From NCBI GenBank assembly GCA_018701215.1, contig JABIWH010000065.1:54522-118521 (forward strand): a DNA stretch of 64,000 nt, in the 5' to 3' direction. This DNA is from Rhodospirillaceae bacterium. GTDB lineage: Bacteria > Pseudomonadota > Alphaproteobacteria > GCA-2731375. The translations under genes were made by a program, and so were the position numbers. The notes below the pieces were generated by a model that was not told the DNA's origin, made no database searches, and saw only the letters and a program-made list of their open reading frames with translations. Each line of letters starts with the position of its first letter. The first letter of the stretch is position 1. Positions 51,828 through 60,391 of the stretch are shown piece after piece.

Positions 51828-52505
51828 CTAAACCAGTTGCTGGTCAAATAGCGCCATGGTGCGCTGTCGCGCCAAGTCTCCAGCCGCCTCGTTATACGAG
51901 CCGCGATGATCGCAGTTGAAGCCATGGTCAGCGTCATATATGTGCACCTCCGCATCCGAGTGCGCCTTGCTGATCGCCGCCACATCATCAAGGGGGATTC
52001 CCGCGTCATGCTCGCCGAAATGCATCAGCATGGGGCACCCTGCCTTTTCATTCACATATGGCATGATTTGGCCACCATAATAGACCACCGATGCCGCAAC
52101 CGGCAGCCGTGTACCCGCCAGATATGAAATGGTGCCACCCCAGCAATAGCCGACAGTGCCAACTTTTAGGCCCTCTCCCGACATCACATCGATGACGGAT
52201 TTCAGATCCAGCATGCACAGATCCCAAGAGAACGCATCCTTCAGATCACGGCCAATGGCAATGTCGTCGGGGGTGTAGCCAAGTTGGCAGTTTTTGTTAT
52301 CGGTACGGTCGTACAACGCCGGTGCGATGGCCAGATAGCCTTCCGAGGCGAAACGATCACAGGTCTCGCGAATATGGTCATTCACGCCAAAGATTTCCTG
52401 AATGACGATAATACCGCCCTTGGTCGCTCCCGCGGCTTCCGCCCGGTAGGCACCAAATGAATGACCGTCCTCGGCCGTTAAGGTGATGTTCGCGCCCATG
52501 TTCAT
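51828..52505 (-). CDS. Dienelactone hydrolase-family protein
   Basis: The 225-residue product has the DLH signatures: QEIFGVNDHIR (about 36-46, with the Glu that interacts with the catalytic Cys), YLAIAPALYDR (about 57-67), the nucleophile elbow VGYCWGG (about 117-123, Cys), FGEHDAGIP (about 167-175) and DADHGFNCD (about 190-198, His). Dienelactone hydrolase opens 4-carboxymethylenebut-2-en-4-olide in chlorocatechol pathways, but most chromosomal homologues act on unknown esters. Start ATG 52505 (MNMGANI) is preceded by GGGAGG-like GGAGGCC. No chlorocatechol genes are nearby; it lies upstream of the DUF302 gene and downstream of gloA on the same strand. Confidence 0.88.
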   Translation of the reverse strand: MNMGANITLTAEDGHSFGAYRAEAAGATKGGIIVIQEIFGVNDHIRETCDRFASEGYLAIAPALYDRTDNKNCQLGYTPDDIAIGRDLKDAFSWDLCMLDLKSVIDVMSGEGLKVGTVGYCWGGTISYLAGTRLPVAASVVYYGGQIMPYVNEKAGCPMLMHFGEHDAGIPLDDVAAISKAHSDAEVHIYDADHGFNCDHRGSYNEAAGDLARQRTMALFDQQLV

Positions 52506-52578
52506 GGCCTCCCAATGCCTGGTTTCAATTTATCTGACTATAGCCTGTTTGGTCCGTCGAATTCCATTCCGTCCTGGA

Positions 52579-53019
52579 TCACCAGCTGCCGGTATTTTCC
52601 ATGGATGCCCATGGCTCCCGCGCGGGCAAGGGATCTCCTGTTTGCAATAGTTCCAGCGAGATATTGTCCGGCGTGCGGATGAAGGCCATGTATCCGTCGC
52701 GCGGCGGTCGGTTGATGGTGATGCCCGCGTCCATCAGGCTTTGACAGGTCTCGTAAATATTATCGACCTGATAGGCCAGATGGCCAAAATTGCGTCCACC
52801 GGCATAATCTTCCGGGTCCCAATTATAGGTTAGTTCGAGCGTCGGCGCCCGGCTCGCCCTGGCGGCATCTTCATCGACAGAAGCGGCAAGAAAGATATTA
52901 GTATAGCGGCCTTTTTCACTTTCCACCCGGCGTACTTCGATCATGCCCAGGAGGTTGCAGAAAAAGTTCAGCGTGTCGTCGAGGTTCGAGACGCGGATCA
53001 TGGTGTGAAGATATCTCAT
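52579..53019 (-). CDS. gloA: Lactoylglutathione lyase-like glyoxalase I (GloA)
   Basis: The 146-residue product fits GloA: LHTMIRVSNLDDTLNFF (about 4-20, His metal ligand), LELTYNWDPEDYAGGRNFGHLAYQVDN (split, about 63-89; Glu and His ligands in LELTYN and FGHLAY), and AFIRTPDNISLELLQ (about 112-126, Glu ligand). The four expected metal ligands are present, so activity on the methylglyoxal-glutathione adduct is likely. It is 74 bases from the DLH-like gene on the same strand. A GGGG-rich ribosome-binding sequence lies upstream of ATG 53019. Divergent from the CoA-transferase gene. Confidence 0.87.
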   Translation of the reverse strand: MRYLHTMIRVSNLDDTLNFFCNLLGMIEVRRVESEKGRYTNIFLAASVDEDAARASRAPTLELTYNWDPEDYAGGRNFGHLAYQVDNIYETCQSLMDAGITINRPPRDGYMAFIRTPDNISLELLQTGDPLPAREPWASMENTGSW

Positions 53020-53134
53020 GGGCGGTTCCCCTTTGTTGTGTCTATAATATTAGCGCCCACAGAGGAATTGCCAATTCCCTTCATTCGTCGCGCCGAACGC
53101 CATCGTTCTCCGCTCAGCATAAAGGAAGATGTTC

Positions 53135-54364
53135 ATGAACGGCACAAATTCGTCCAAGACCCTACCTGCCCTGCACGGTATCAAAATACTAGATCTGACT
53201 CAGTTCGAGGCGGGACCGTCGTGCACCGAAGCTCTGGCCTGGATGGGTGCCGACGTGGTCAAGGTGGAAGAGCCGAAGAAGGGCGAGCCGGGGCGTTGGG
53301 GCTTCACCGACAAACCGGGCATGGATGCCAACTATTTCCTCTATTTCAATCTCAACAAACGCTCCATCACCTGCAATCTCAAGGACGACGAAGGCAAGGC
53401 GCTGCTGGCCAAGCTGATCGAGAGTGTCGACGTGGTGATCGAGAACATGGCGCCGGGCACCTTTGCCAGACTGGGTTTTGATTATGACCGCCTCAGCGCC
53501 ATCAACCCCCGGGTGATATTCGCCCAAATCAAGGGTTTCGCGCCCGACAGCCCCCACGCCAACTATCTCTCTTTTGACATGATCGCCCAGGCGACGGGCG
53601 GCACCATGGGCATCAACGGCGAGGCAGGGCGGCCACCAGTCAGGCCGGGATCCACCATCGGCGATACGGGCACCGGCATGCTCTGCGCGATGGGTATTCT
53701 GGGCGCGTTGTTTCAGCGCCATACGACGGGGCGCGGCCAGCACATACAGATCGCGATGCGCGATGCCATGCTGAACTATTGCCGCACCGCCATGAGCAAG
53801 CAGGTGCCGTTCGATACCGCCAATCCACGGGCCGGCAATGACATCGTCGGCTCCACGCCGGGTGGTTTATATGCCTGCAAGCCGGGCGGCCCCGATGACT
53901 ATTGCTTTATTTTTGCCTCCCGCGCCAACGAGGAACATTGGCGCCGCCTTGCCCGCATCATCGGGCGCGAGGATATGATCGACGATCCCAATCTACAGGA
54001 TCCCTCGGCCCGCTACGAAGCACGGGAACTGGTTGATGGCGCGATTACCGAATGGACCATGCGGCACAGCAAGGATGAGGTGATGCAAACCATCGCCGGC
54101 GCAGGCGTGCCCTGCGGCGCGGTCTTCAATACGCTGGAGTTACTGCATGACCCAGATCTGCATGCCCGCGGCATCATGACCAAGATTGATCACCCACAAC
54201 GCGGTGAGGTCAACGTCACCGGCTGGCCTCTTAAAATGTCGGACAGTCATGTGCCGGTCCAGTCCTCGCCCCTGCTAGGCGCGGACAACGAAGCCATTTA
54301 TGGTGGCTGGCTGGGTTATTCGACCGACGACGTCAAAGATATGCGCGAGCGCAAAGTCATCTAA
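53135..54364 (+). CDS. CaiB/BaiF-family CoA-transferase (formyl-CoA:oxalate-like)
   Basis: ATG 53135 lies six bases after AAGGAAG; the ATG at 53129 is too near it. The 409-residue product begins HGIKILDLTQFEAGPSCTEALAWMGADVVKVE (split, about 13-44), then NLNKRSITCNLKD and a GDTGTGML motif (about 176-183) of class III CoA-transferases; the catalytic Asp is expected near residue 167-170. These enzymes move CoA between carboxylic acids. The next gene encodes an oxalyl-CoA decarboxylase/2-hydroxyacyl-CoA lyase-like ThDP enzyme, the same pairing as frc-oxc. The real acid cannot be settled. Confidence 0.9.
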   Translation: MNGTNSSKTLPALHGIKILDLTQFEAGPSCTEALAWMGADVVKVEEPKKGEPGRWGFTDKPGMDANYFLYFNLNKRSITCNLKDDEGKALLAKLIESVDVVIENMAPGTFARLGFDYDRLSAINPRVIFAQIKGFAPDSPHANYLSFDMIAQATGGTMGINGEAGRPPVRPGSTIGDTGTGMLCAMGILGALFQRHTTGRGQHIQIAMRDAMLNYCRTAMSKQVPFDTANPRAGNDIVGSTPGGLYACKPGGPDDYCFIFASRANEEHWRRLARIIGREDMIDDPNLQDPSARYEARELVDGAITEWTMRHSKDEVMQTIAGAGVPCGAVFNTLELLHDPDLHARGIMTKIDHPQRGEVNVTGWPLKMSDSHVPVQSSPLLGADNEAIYGGWLGYSTDDVKDMRERKVI

Positions 54365-54395
54365 TATTCATTTAGGCGAAAAACAGGAGTTGAGC

Positions 54396-56051
54396 ATGGC
54401 CAAAGTCACGGGCGCCACCCTAATGGCAAGAAGTCTGAAACAACAAGGCGTCGAATATATGTTTGGGATCGTGGGCTTCCCAGTCCAGCCGATCGCCGCC
54501 GCAGCTCAAGAGGCGGGCATAAAATACATAGGCATGCGGAACGAGCAATCTGCCTCATACGCGGCCCAAGCGGCCGGCTATCTGACCGGACGCCCCGGCG
54601 CCTGTCTCACGGTTTCCGGCCCCGGCGTCGTACACGGCTTGGCCGGTCTGGCCAATGCACAGCAGAATTGCTGGCCCATGATCATGATTGGCGGGGCCTC
54701 GCCGACCTATCAAAACGGTATGGGCGGCTTTCAGGAGGAACGCCAGGTGCAAATCGCCTCGCCGTTCTGTAAATTCGCCCACGCTGTCGAACATGTTCAC
54801 CGGATCCCGTTCTATGTGGAGCAGGCGGTGCGTCAGTCCATCTATGGCCGTCCCGGCGCCGTCTATCTGGATATGCCCGACGACATCATTCAGGGCGAGG
54901 TTGAAGAAAGCGAAGCCCCCGCCATGGCTACCATCCCCGAACCACCCCGCATGCAGGCCATGCCGGAGAATGTGGAAGCCGCCCTCGATGCCATGGAATC
55001 CGCCGAGCGCCCCCTGGTGATTGTCGGCAAAGGCATGGCCTGGAGCCGGGCCGAGGACGAGGTGCGAGCGTTTATCGAACGTACCCAGCTGCCGTTCCTG
55101 GCCTCCCCCATGGGCAAAGGCGTGCTGGACGACAATCATCCGCTTTCCGTCGGCGCGGCGCGTAGCCACGCCTTGAAAGAGGCCGATGTTATCTTCGTGA
55201 TGGGCGCACGCCTGAACTGGATCATGCATTACGGCATGCCGCCGCGCTTTAACAAGGATGTACGCATCGTACAGCTGGACATCTCCGCTGAATCCATCGG
55301 CAATAATGTACCCACAGAGGTCGCCTTGGTTGGCGACGGCAAGGCCATCGTCGGGCAACTCAACAGCTCTTTGGAGAACCGGCAATGGTTCTATCCCGCA
55401 GGCAGCGAATGGATGGCGGCAATCAAGGAGAAAGCGGCGGCCAATGCCGAGGCGATCCAGCCGATGATCGACGATAACTCCACACCGACGAACTATTATC
55501 GGGCTCTGAAGGATATCAGTGCCTGGGCCACCGAGGATGCGGTGATTATTGGCGAAGGTGCCAACACAATGGACATCGGCCGCACTCAGCTGCCGAATGC
55601 TTCGCCCAGATTGCGCCTGGATGCAGGTAGCTATGGCACCATGGGCATCGGCATGGGCTTCGCCATCGCGGCGGCCGTGGTGCATCCCGACCGCCCGACC
55701 ATTTCGGTCTCGGGCGACTCGGCTATTGGCTTTTCCGGCATGGAGATCGAAACCGCCTGCCGCCATAACCTGCCGATCAAGATCGTCGTGCTGAACAACG
55801 GTGGCATCGGCAAGGGTATCGCGGAATTTCCTACCGATGTCCCCCTGCCGCCAGGCATTCTGACTATCGGTGCGCGCTATGACCTGATGATGGAGGCTTT
55901 CGGTGGCAAAGGCATCTTTATTGAAGATCCGGCGGACCTGGCCGGCGCCTTGGAAGAGGCCAAGGCGCATCCCGGCCCGGCCCTGGTCAACGTTGTGCTA
56001 CACCCGGAAGCAGGTCGCAAACCGCAGCAGTTCGGCTGGCTGACGACCTAA
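54396..56051 (+). CDS. ThDP-dependent oxalyl-CoA decarboxylase / 2-hydroxyacyl-CoA lyase-like enzyme
   Basis: ATG 54396 (CAGGAG upstream) gives 551 residues. The Pyr domain has GMRNEQSASYAAQAAGYLTG (about 47-66; Glu activates ThDP), and the PP domain has GDSAIGFSGMEIE (about 441-453) and LNNGGIG (about 467-473). A GARLNWIMHYG segment (about 270-280) fits the CoA/ADP-binding middle domain of Oxc and HACL. Such enzymes cleave oxalyl-CoA to formyl-CoA plus CO2, or 2-hydroxyacyl-CoA to formyl-CoA plus an aldehyde. The CoA-transferase gene directly upstream would supply the thioester. Both alternatives remain open. Confidence 0.9.
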   Translation: MAKVTGATLMARSLKQQGVEYMFGIVGFPVQPIAAAAQEAGIKYIGMRNEQSASYAAQAAGYLTGRPGACLTVSGPGVVHGLAGLANAQQNCWPMIMIGGASPTYQNGMGGFQEERQVQIASPFCKFAHAVEHVHRIPFYVEQAVRQSIYGRPGAVYLDMPDDIIQGEVEESEAPAMATIPEPPRMQAMPENVEAALDAMESAERPLVIVGKGMAWSRAEDEVRAFIERTQLPFLASPMGKGVLDDNHPLSVGAARSHALKEADVIFVMGARLNWIMHYGMPPRFNKDVRIVQLDISAESIGNNVPTEVALVGDGKAIVGQLNSSLENRQWFYPAGSEWMAAIKEKAAANAEAIQPMIDDNSTPTNYYRALKDISAWATEDAVIIGEGANTMDIGRTQLPNASPRLRLDAGSYGTMGIGMGFAIAAAVVHPDRPTISVSGDSAIGFSGMEIETACRHNLPIKIVVLNNGGIGKGIAEFPTDVPLPPGILTIGARYDLMMEAFGGKGIFIEDPADLAGALEEAKAHPGPALVNVVLHPEAGRKPQQFGWLTT

Positions 56052-56063
56052 TCCGATGCTGGC

Positions 56064-56525
56064 CTACCCAGTAGGCCGGCGGAGGTAGCGGCCCATTGAG
56101 GTCATTTCCAGGACAATCTCGTTCTTCTGGTTGCTGACCCAAATCTGAATGCGCATGGTACCCCGGTCCTGTTTGCTGCGCGATGGCGTGGCGGACAGGA
56201 TCCTGGTGCGCACGGACAATATGTCGCCGGGGCGCACCGGCAGCAGCCATTTCAAATCATCAAAGCCGGGAGATCCCAGACTGGCCATTCGTTCCCCGCC
56301 GCCCTCATCGTTCTGGGCATCGCAGGCCATGCGCATGAACATGGCGCAGGTATGCCAGCCCGAGGCGATCAGGCCGCCATAGATACTGTCCTTAGCGGCC
56401 TCCTTGTCGATATGAAAGGGTTGGTTGTCATAGCGGTTGCCGAACGCAATGACCTCTTCTTCCGTGACCTCGTAGTGGCCGAATTCTCGCTCGGCGCCGA
56501 CCACGAAATCCTCCAGGTACATCAT
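56064..56525 (-). CDS. MaoC-family hot-dog dehydratase, gene 2 of pair
   Basis: The 153-residue product begins MMYLEDFVVGAEREFG and has the hydratase-2 motif FGNRYDNQPFHIDKEAAK (about 29-46, with Asp-x-x-x-x-His), then YGGLIASGWHT (about 50-60) and VRPGDILSV (about 97-105). MaoC proteins hydrate trans-2-enoyl-CoA or related thioesters. The start ATG overlaps the stop of the upstream MaoC gene (ATGA), so they are coupled and may form a heterodimer, as in two-subunit hydratases such as those for mesaconyl-CoA. It converges with the ThDP gene, with 12 bases between. Confidence 0.87.
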   Translation of the reverse strand: MMYLEDFVVGAEREFGHYEVTEEEVIAFGNRYDNQPFHIDKEAAKDSIYGGLIASGWHTCAMFMRMACDAQNDEGGGERMASLGSPGFDDLKWLLPVRPGDILSVRTRILSATPSRSKQDRGTMRIQIWVSNQKNEIVLEMTSMGRYLRRPTG

Positions 56526-56989
56526 GCGGAATCTCCCGCTACCATAGGACGGCGGCCATACATGGCAACGCCTTCCAACTGTACGACCTTGGCCTGGTCT
56601 TGATTGAAGACTTCCGTGCGCACGGTGATCAGGCCCATAGGCTTGGAGGCGGAGGGCCGGGCGGCCAATATGGTAGTTCGGCCATGCAGGACATCGCCAG
56701 GCCGGACCGGCACCAGCCAACGGCAGCTGTCCATACCCGGTGCGCCCAGACTGGCAAGCTTCTCGGCCTTGATGTAGTTAGCCAGCAGCTCCATGACAAT
56801 GGCGCAGGTATGCCAGCCGGATGCGATCAAACCGCCGAAAAAGCTTGCCTCCGCCGCCGCCGCATCCGTGTGAAAGGGTTGTGGATCATACTGACTGGCG
56901 AACTCGATGATTTCCGCCGCCTCTACTGCTCGTTGCCCGAGATCCCAGACCTCACCTACCTCAATATCTTCAAAATACTTCATACGCAT
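56522..56989 (-). CDS. MaoC-family hot-dog dehydratase, gene 1 of pair
   Basis: ATG 56989 (MRMKYFEDIEVGE) follows GGAACGGAA; ATG 56983 is an alternative. The 155-residue product has FASQYDPQPFHTDAAAA (about 32-48; Asp and His of the MaoC catalytic pair), FFGGLIASGWHT (about 52-63) and VRPGDVLHGRT. It closely resembles the coupled downstream gene, pointing to an ancient duplication. Both would act on a CoA thioester from the neighbouring CoA-transferase or acyl-CoA dehydrogenase. The SDR gene on the other strand begins 90 bases away, so a divergent promoter sits between 56990 and 57079. Confidence 0.87.
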   Translation of the reverse strand: MRMKYFEDIEVGEVWDLGQRAVEAAEIIEFASQYDPQPFHTDAAAAEASFFGGLIASGWHTCAIVMELLANYIKAEKLASLGAPGMDSCRWLVPVRPGDVLHGRTTILAARPSASKPMGLITVRTEVFNQDQAKVVQLEGVAMYGRRPMVAGDSA

Positions 56990-57079
56990 ATTCCGTTCCA
57001 AACTCGGCCACCGATCCTCTATCATGACGGCTATACAAAGTAAGAAATTTTTTGCGGCTAAGACGGACAGGAGGCAAAC

Positions 57080-57862
57080 ATGATGCGGATGCAAGGTAAA
57101 CTCGGCATGGTGACGGCGGCGGCATCAGGGATGGGGCGCGCCGGCGCAATACGTTTCGCCAAGGAAGGCGCAGCGGTGGCCGTAATCGATATCGACGAGG
57201 CAGGCGTCAAGGCCGTTGTTGACGAGATCGAAGCGGCGGGTGGTAAGGCCTTTGGCATCGCGGCTGATCTGACCAAGGATTCCGAGTCTCTACGCGTCGT
57301 CAAGGAAGCCGCCAATGTCCTTGGCGGGCTCGATTTCGCCTGGAACCATGTGGGCCACCCTGGGCCGGCGGCGGTTGAAGGCATCGACATGGCGGATTAC
57401 GACCTGGCCATGACCTTGAATCTACGCACCATTCTAATCTCGACCGAGGCGCAATTGCCGGAGCTCCGCGCGCGCGGCGGCGGCTCGTTACTCTATACGG
57501 CGTCCACCTCCGGGCTCCAGGGCTCGCAATTCAGCCCGGTCTATTCCGCCGCCAAGCATGGCGTGGTTGGCTTTGTCAAAGCCATGGCGAAGCGTTACGG
57601 CAACGAGAATATCCGCCTCAACACAATCTGCCCAGGTGCAACGGACACACCGATGCTGCGTGTCTTCGTCGCCCGTCCGGATCAGCAGTCAACCCAAGGC
57701 CGGGATCCCGAAGAATTGGTGCAAACTCGCGCTGGACAAAACGCCCTGGGCCGCCCGGCCCGGCCAGAAGAAATGGCGAATGCGGCTCTGTTCTTATTGT
57801 CGGACGAGGCATCATTCGTCACCGGCGCCGCGCTCGCCGTCGACGGCGGCACCACGGCCTGA
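57080..57862 (+). CDS. Short-chain dehydrogenase/reductase (SDR)
   Basis: The ATG at 57080 has AGGAGG ten bases upstream. The 260-residue product has a modified glycine motif VTAAASGMGRAGAIRF (about 11-26), an acidic Asp at IDIDEAG for NAD preference (about 37-43), the catalytic Ser in TASTSGLQG (about 140-148) and Tyr-x-x-x-Lys in VYSAAKHG (about 153-160), then PGATDTPM. The coenzyme loop has NHVG where classical SDRs have NNAG. It would oxidise or reduce a hydroxyl group, possibly a hydroxyacyl-CoA given the setting. A 224-base gap with no recognisable gene separates it from the enoyl-CoA hydratase-like gene. Confidence 0.88.
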   Translation: MMRMQGKLGMVTAAASGMGRAGAIRFAKEGAAVAVIDIDEAGVKAVVDEIEAAGGKAFGIAADLTKDSESLRVVKEAANVLGGLDFAWNHVGHPGPAAVEGIDMADYDLAMTLNLRTILISTEAQLPELRARGGGSLLYTASTSGLQGSQFSPVYSAAKHGVVGFVKAMAKRYGNENIRLNTICPGATDTPMLRVFVARPDQQSTQGRDPEELVQTRAGQNALGRPARPEEMANAALFLLSDEASFVTGAALAVDGGTTA

Positions 57863-58086
57863 TGGAACCGCATCGTCGTGCGATGGGATCGGGTTGAGCT
57901 GAGCCAATTACATACGCACTGCATCGCTGGATGTGTAGTTGTCTTGTTCCAAGTGGCTCGACGCATTGCGCCAATTTCTACAGGGTAGACAGCGCATTTC
58001 GTGTGCCTGCGATAGGGGTGCCTCACGCCTTGTCTCTGCTATAGTTATCCCAACAACAACGGAACAATGAATAATAGGAGCGCCCA

Positions 58087-58842
58087 ATGAGCAAGGTCCT
58101 GGTGGATATCAATGGTCCCGTGCGGACTGTCACCCTGAACAGGCCGGAAAAACGCAATGCCCTGGATACCGAGACCTTGGACGGACTCAGCGCCGCCTTT
58201 CCGGACGAGCCTGGTCCGGATGAACGGGTAGCGGTCATACGCGCGAACGGACCATCCTTTTGCTCGGGCATGGATTTGAGCCAGCGGGCCGCCGGCCTGG
58301 GCAAGCCCGGGGCGATTGAGGTCATGCTGCGCCGGGTTGAGGTCTATCCCTTGCCCGTGGTTGCCGTCGTACACGGTCCGGCCATTGCGGGCGGCAATGA
58401 ACTCGCCATGCACTGCGACTTTGTCGTCGCCAGTTCCACGGCAGTTTTCGGTATGTCCCTGGCACAAATCGGCTTGGCTCCGACTTGGTTCCTGGCTAAG
58501 AAATTGATGGAAGTTGCCGGGCCGGTGGCCATGCGGGAGATACTGTTGCTAGGTGATCCATTGCCCGCAACGCGTATGCACGAACTCGGCATCATCGCCC
58601 GCGTCGCCGAACCTGATGACCTACAGGACGAAGCACAAAAGATCGTTGACCGACTGGCCGCAAATGCACCGCTGTCGCTGCGAAACATGAAGGCCATGAT
58701 GGTTCGGCAAATGGCCTTCCGCGATGCCACCAACTACGATGACCTGAACGCCGATGTGGCCAAGGTTGCCGCATCCGCCGATGCCAAGGAAGGGGTCAGG
58801 GCCAAGCTGGATCGCCGTCAACCCGATTTCCGTGGCGAATAG
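58087..58842 (+). CDS. Enoyl-CoA hydratase/isomerase-family protein, second catalytic Glu missing
   Basis: ATG 58087 follows AGGAG; 251 residues. The crotonase fold marks are VTLNRPEKRNALDTETL (about 14-30), the oxyanion-hole region FCSGMDL (about 58-64) and IAGGNELAMHCD (about 98-109), where the first catalytic Glu is kept. At the usual second Glu position (PEIGL) the sequence is AQIGL, so Gln takes its place. Hydration normally needs both Glu residues, so this protein may be an isomerase, thioesterase or other crotonase. It is followed by a small GIY-YIG-like gene (14 bases) and an acyl-CoA dehydrogenase. Confidence 0.87.
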   Translation: MSKVLVDINGPVRTVTLNRPEKRNALDTETLDGLSAAFPDEPGPDERVAVIRANGPSFCSGMDLSQRAAGLGKPGAIEVMLRRVEVYPLPVVAVVHGPAIAGGNELAMHCDFVVASSTAVFGMSLAQIGLAPTWFLAKKLMEVAGPVAMREILLLGDPLPATRMHELGIIARVAEPDDLQDEAQKIVDRLAANAPLSLRNMKAMMVRQMAFRDATNYDDLNADVAKVAASADAKEGVRAKLDRRQPDFRGE

Positions 58843-58856
58843 CGGGGTTTTGGAAA

Positions 58857-59192
58857 ATGGCTATACGCTTAGAAAAGGCCTGGCGCCCCCTCACGGATGA
58901 AGTTGTGAAAGGTTTAGCTGCACAGTTGGGCGTCTATCAAATTTCCAACAATAAAGAGGAAATTGTCTATATCGGCTACGCCGGTGGCCGCAGCCTTTGG
59001 GGTCTGCGCGGCGCTTTGCAAGACAAACTGGCGGAGTTGGGCGAAGGCTATCAATTTCGCATTGAAGTAAACCAGCAATACTTGAGCAGATGGGAGGAGC
59101 TGTTGAAAGTGCATAAGGGCGATCACGACGCCCTGCCTCCCGGCAATAAGGATCATCGGCCACGGCGCGTCGGTCAATTGAGTTTGGGTTAG
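58857..59192 (+). CDS. Small GIY-YIG-like protein in an acyl-CoA operon
   Basis: The 111-residue product starts 14 bases after the enoyl-CoA hydratase-like gene. Residues about 25-52 contain LGVYQIS and IVYIGYAGGRSLWGLRGAL, matching the GVY/YIG pattern and the following Arg-bearing helix of GIY-YIG domains. The rest is short and charged, and ends with a basic segment (HRPRRVG); I see no clear catalytic Glu. It could be a DUF7508-like relic or a binding protein; nuclease activity is unproven. Its place between two acyl-CoA genes is odd, since the neighbours are catabolic enzymes. There are only 11 bases between its stop and the acyl-CoA dehydrogenase start. Confidence 0.75.
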   Translation: MAIRLEKAWRPLTDEVVKGLAAQLGVYQISNNKEEIVYIGYAGGRSLWGLRGALQDKLAELGEGYQFRIEVNQQYLSRWEELLKVHKGDHDALPPGNKDHRPRRVGQLSLG

Positions 59193-59203
59193 GAGACAAA
59201 CAA

Positions 59204-60370
59204 ATGGATTTAGAACTTTCCGATGAGCAAAGAATGTTGGTTGAGCAAGTGCGGCGCTTTGTCCGACAGGAAATCGATCCTCTCGAAGCCGATATGGACC
59301 CGGATGCCAGTGAACTAGCAGCGGAAGAGCATGAACGCCTGGTGGGCATGACAACCGGAATGGGCCTCTACCAGATGGATGTGCCGGAGGAATTCGGCGG
59401 CGCGGGCCTGGATGTCATGACCCGAACTTTGTTGGCCATGGAAATGTCGCAACACCGTGCCGGTTTATACACGCCCTGTTACGGCACCTTCGGCAGCATG
59501 GGTCTGGCCCAGCTTTACGATGCCAATGATGATCAGAAGGAACGTTATCTGTACCCAACCTTACGCGGTGAAAAGCGCGGTTTCTTTGGCCTTACAGAGC
59601 CATCGGGCGGCAGTGATCCGGCCCGTGCTATCCAGACCCGTGCCGTACAAGATGGTGATGACTGGGTCATCAATGGGCAAAAGATTTTCATCTCGGGCGC
59701 GGACCGGGCGGATTTTGGTTTGGTTTTTGCCCGCACCAGTCCCGACAAGGGCCGCGCCGGCGTTACTTGTTTTATCATCGATACGGACATGCCGGGCTTC
59801 CATGTCCGCCGTATCGTGCACACCTTGCGCTCAACCCACTATGCAACAGAACTGCAGTTCGAGGATCTGCGGGTGCCAGCGGAAAATATTCTTGGCAAAG
59901 TCGACGGTGGTTTCTCCATTGCGAATGAACGGCTGACGCGTAACCGCATACCCTATGCCGCTGCCTGTCTCGGGGTCGCGATGCGGGCTCAGGATATGGC
60001 TATCGAATACGTCAAAATTCGTGAAACGTTTGGGGATCTGCTGGCAACCCGGCAGACGGTCCAGAATATGCTTATCGACAATGAAATGGATATTCGCACT
60101 GCGCGTTGGCTGACCTTGGCTGCGGCCCACAAAGCGGACCAAGGCGAACCCTTCCGAACTGAAGCCGCCATGGCCAAAATCGCCGCAACCGAGGCAGGCG
60201 GCCGAGTTGTCGACCGCGCCATGCAGATACATGGCGGCTATGGCGTGACCAAGGAGTTTCCGTTCGAACGCTGGTTCAGAGAAATGCGGATTCGCCGTAT
60301 TGGCGAAGGACCAAACGAAGTACAACGCCTTATCATCGCCCGCGATCTGATCGGCGGTTCGTTTCACTAA
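59204..60370 (+). CDS. Acyl-CoA dehydrogenase
   Basis: The 388-residue product starts at ATG 59204 and has FFGLTEPSGGSDPARAIQTRAV (split, about 126-147), with the Thr-Glu-Pro that contacts FAD, VINGQKIFISGADRADF (about 157-173), RETFGDLLATRQTVQNML (about 275-292) and the C-terminal IGEGPNEVQRLIIARDL (about 366-382), where the Glu is the expected base. It oxidises an acyl-CoA with electron transfer to ETF. It follows the GIY-YIG-like gene by 11 bases, so the ECH-like, GIY-YIG-like and this gene probably form one transcript. It ends 22 bases before the convergent mutM stop. Confidence 0.9.
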   Translation: MDLELSDEQRMLVEQVRRFVRQEIDPLEADMDPDASELAAEEHERLVGMTTGMGLYQMDVPEEFGGAGLDVMTRTLLAMEMSQHRAGLYTPCYGTFGSMGLAQLYDANDDQKERYLYPTLRGEKRGFFGLTEPSGGSDPARAIQTRAVQDGDDWVINGQKIFISGADRADFGLVFARTSPDKGRAGVTCFIIDTDMPGFHVRRIVHTLRSTHYATELQFEDLRVPAENILGKVDGGFSIANERLTRNRIPYAAACLGVAMRAQDMAIEYVKIRETFGDLLATRQTVQNMLIDNEMDIRTARWLTLAAAHKADQGEPFRTEAAMAKIAATEAGGRVVDRAMQIHGGYGVTKEFPFERWFREMRIRRIGEGPNEVQRLIIARDLIGGSFH

Positions 60371-60391
60371 TTGCGGCGAATCTTTGAAAGC

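Noticed and set aside
54555..55970. A 471-residue minus-strand open frame opposite the ThDP enzyme gene
   Set aside because: It lies fully within a gene with clear ThDP motifs and a good start, and has no recognisable domains of its own.
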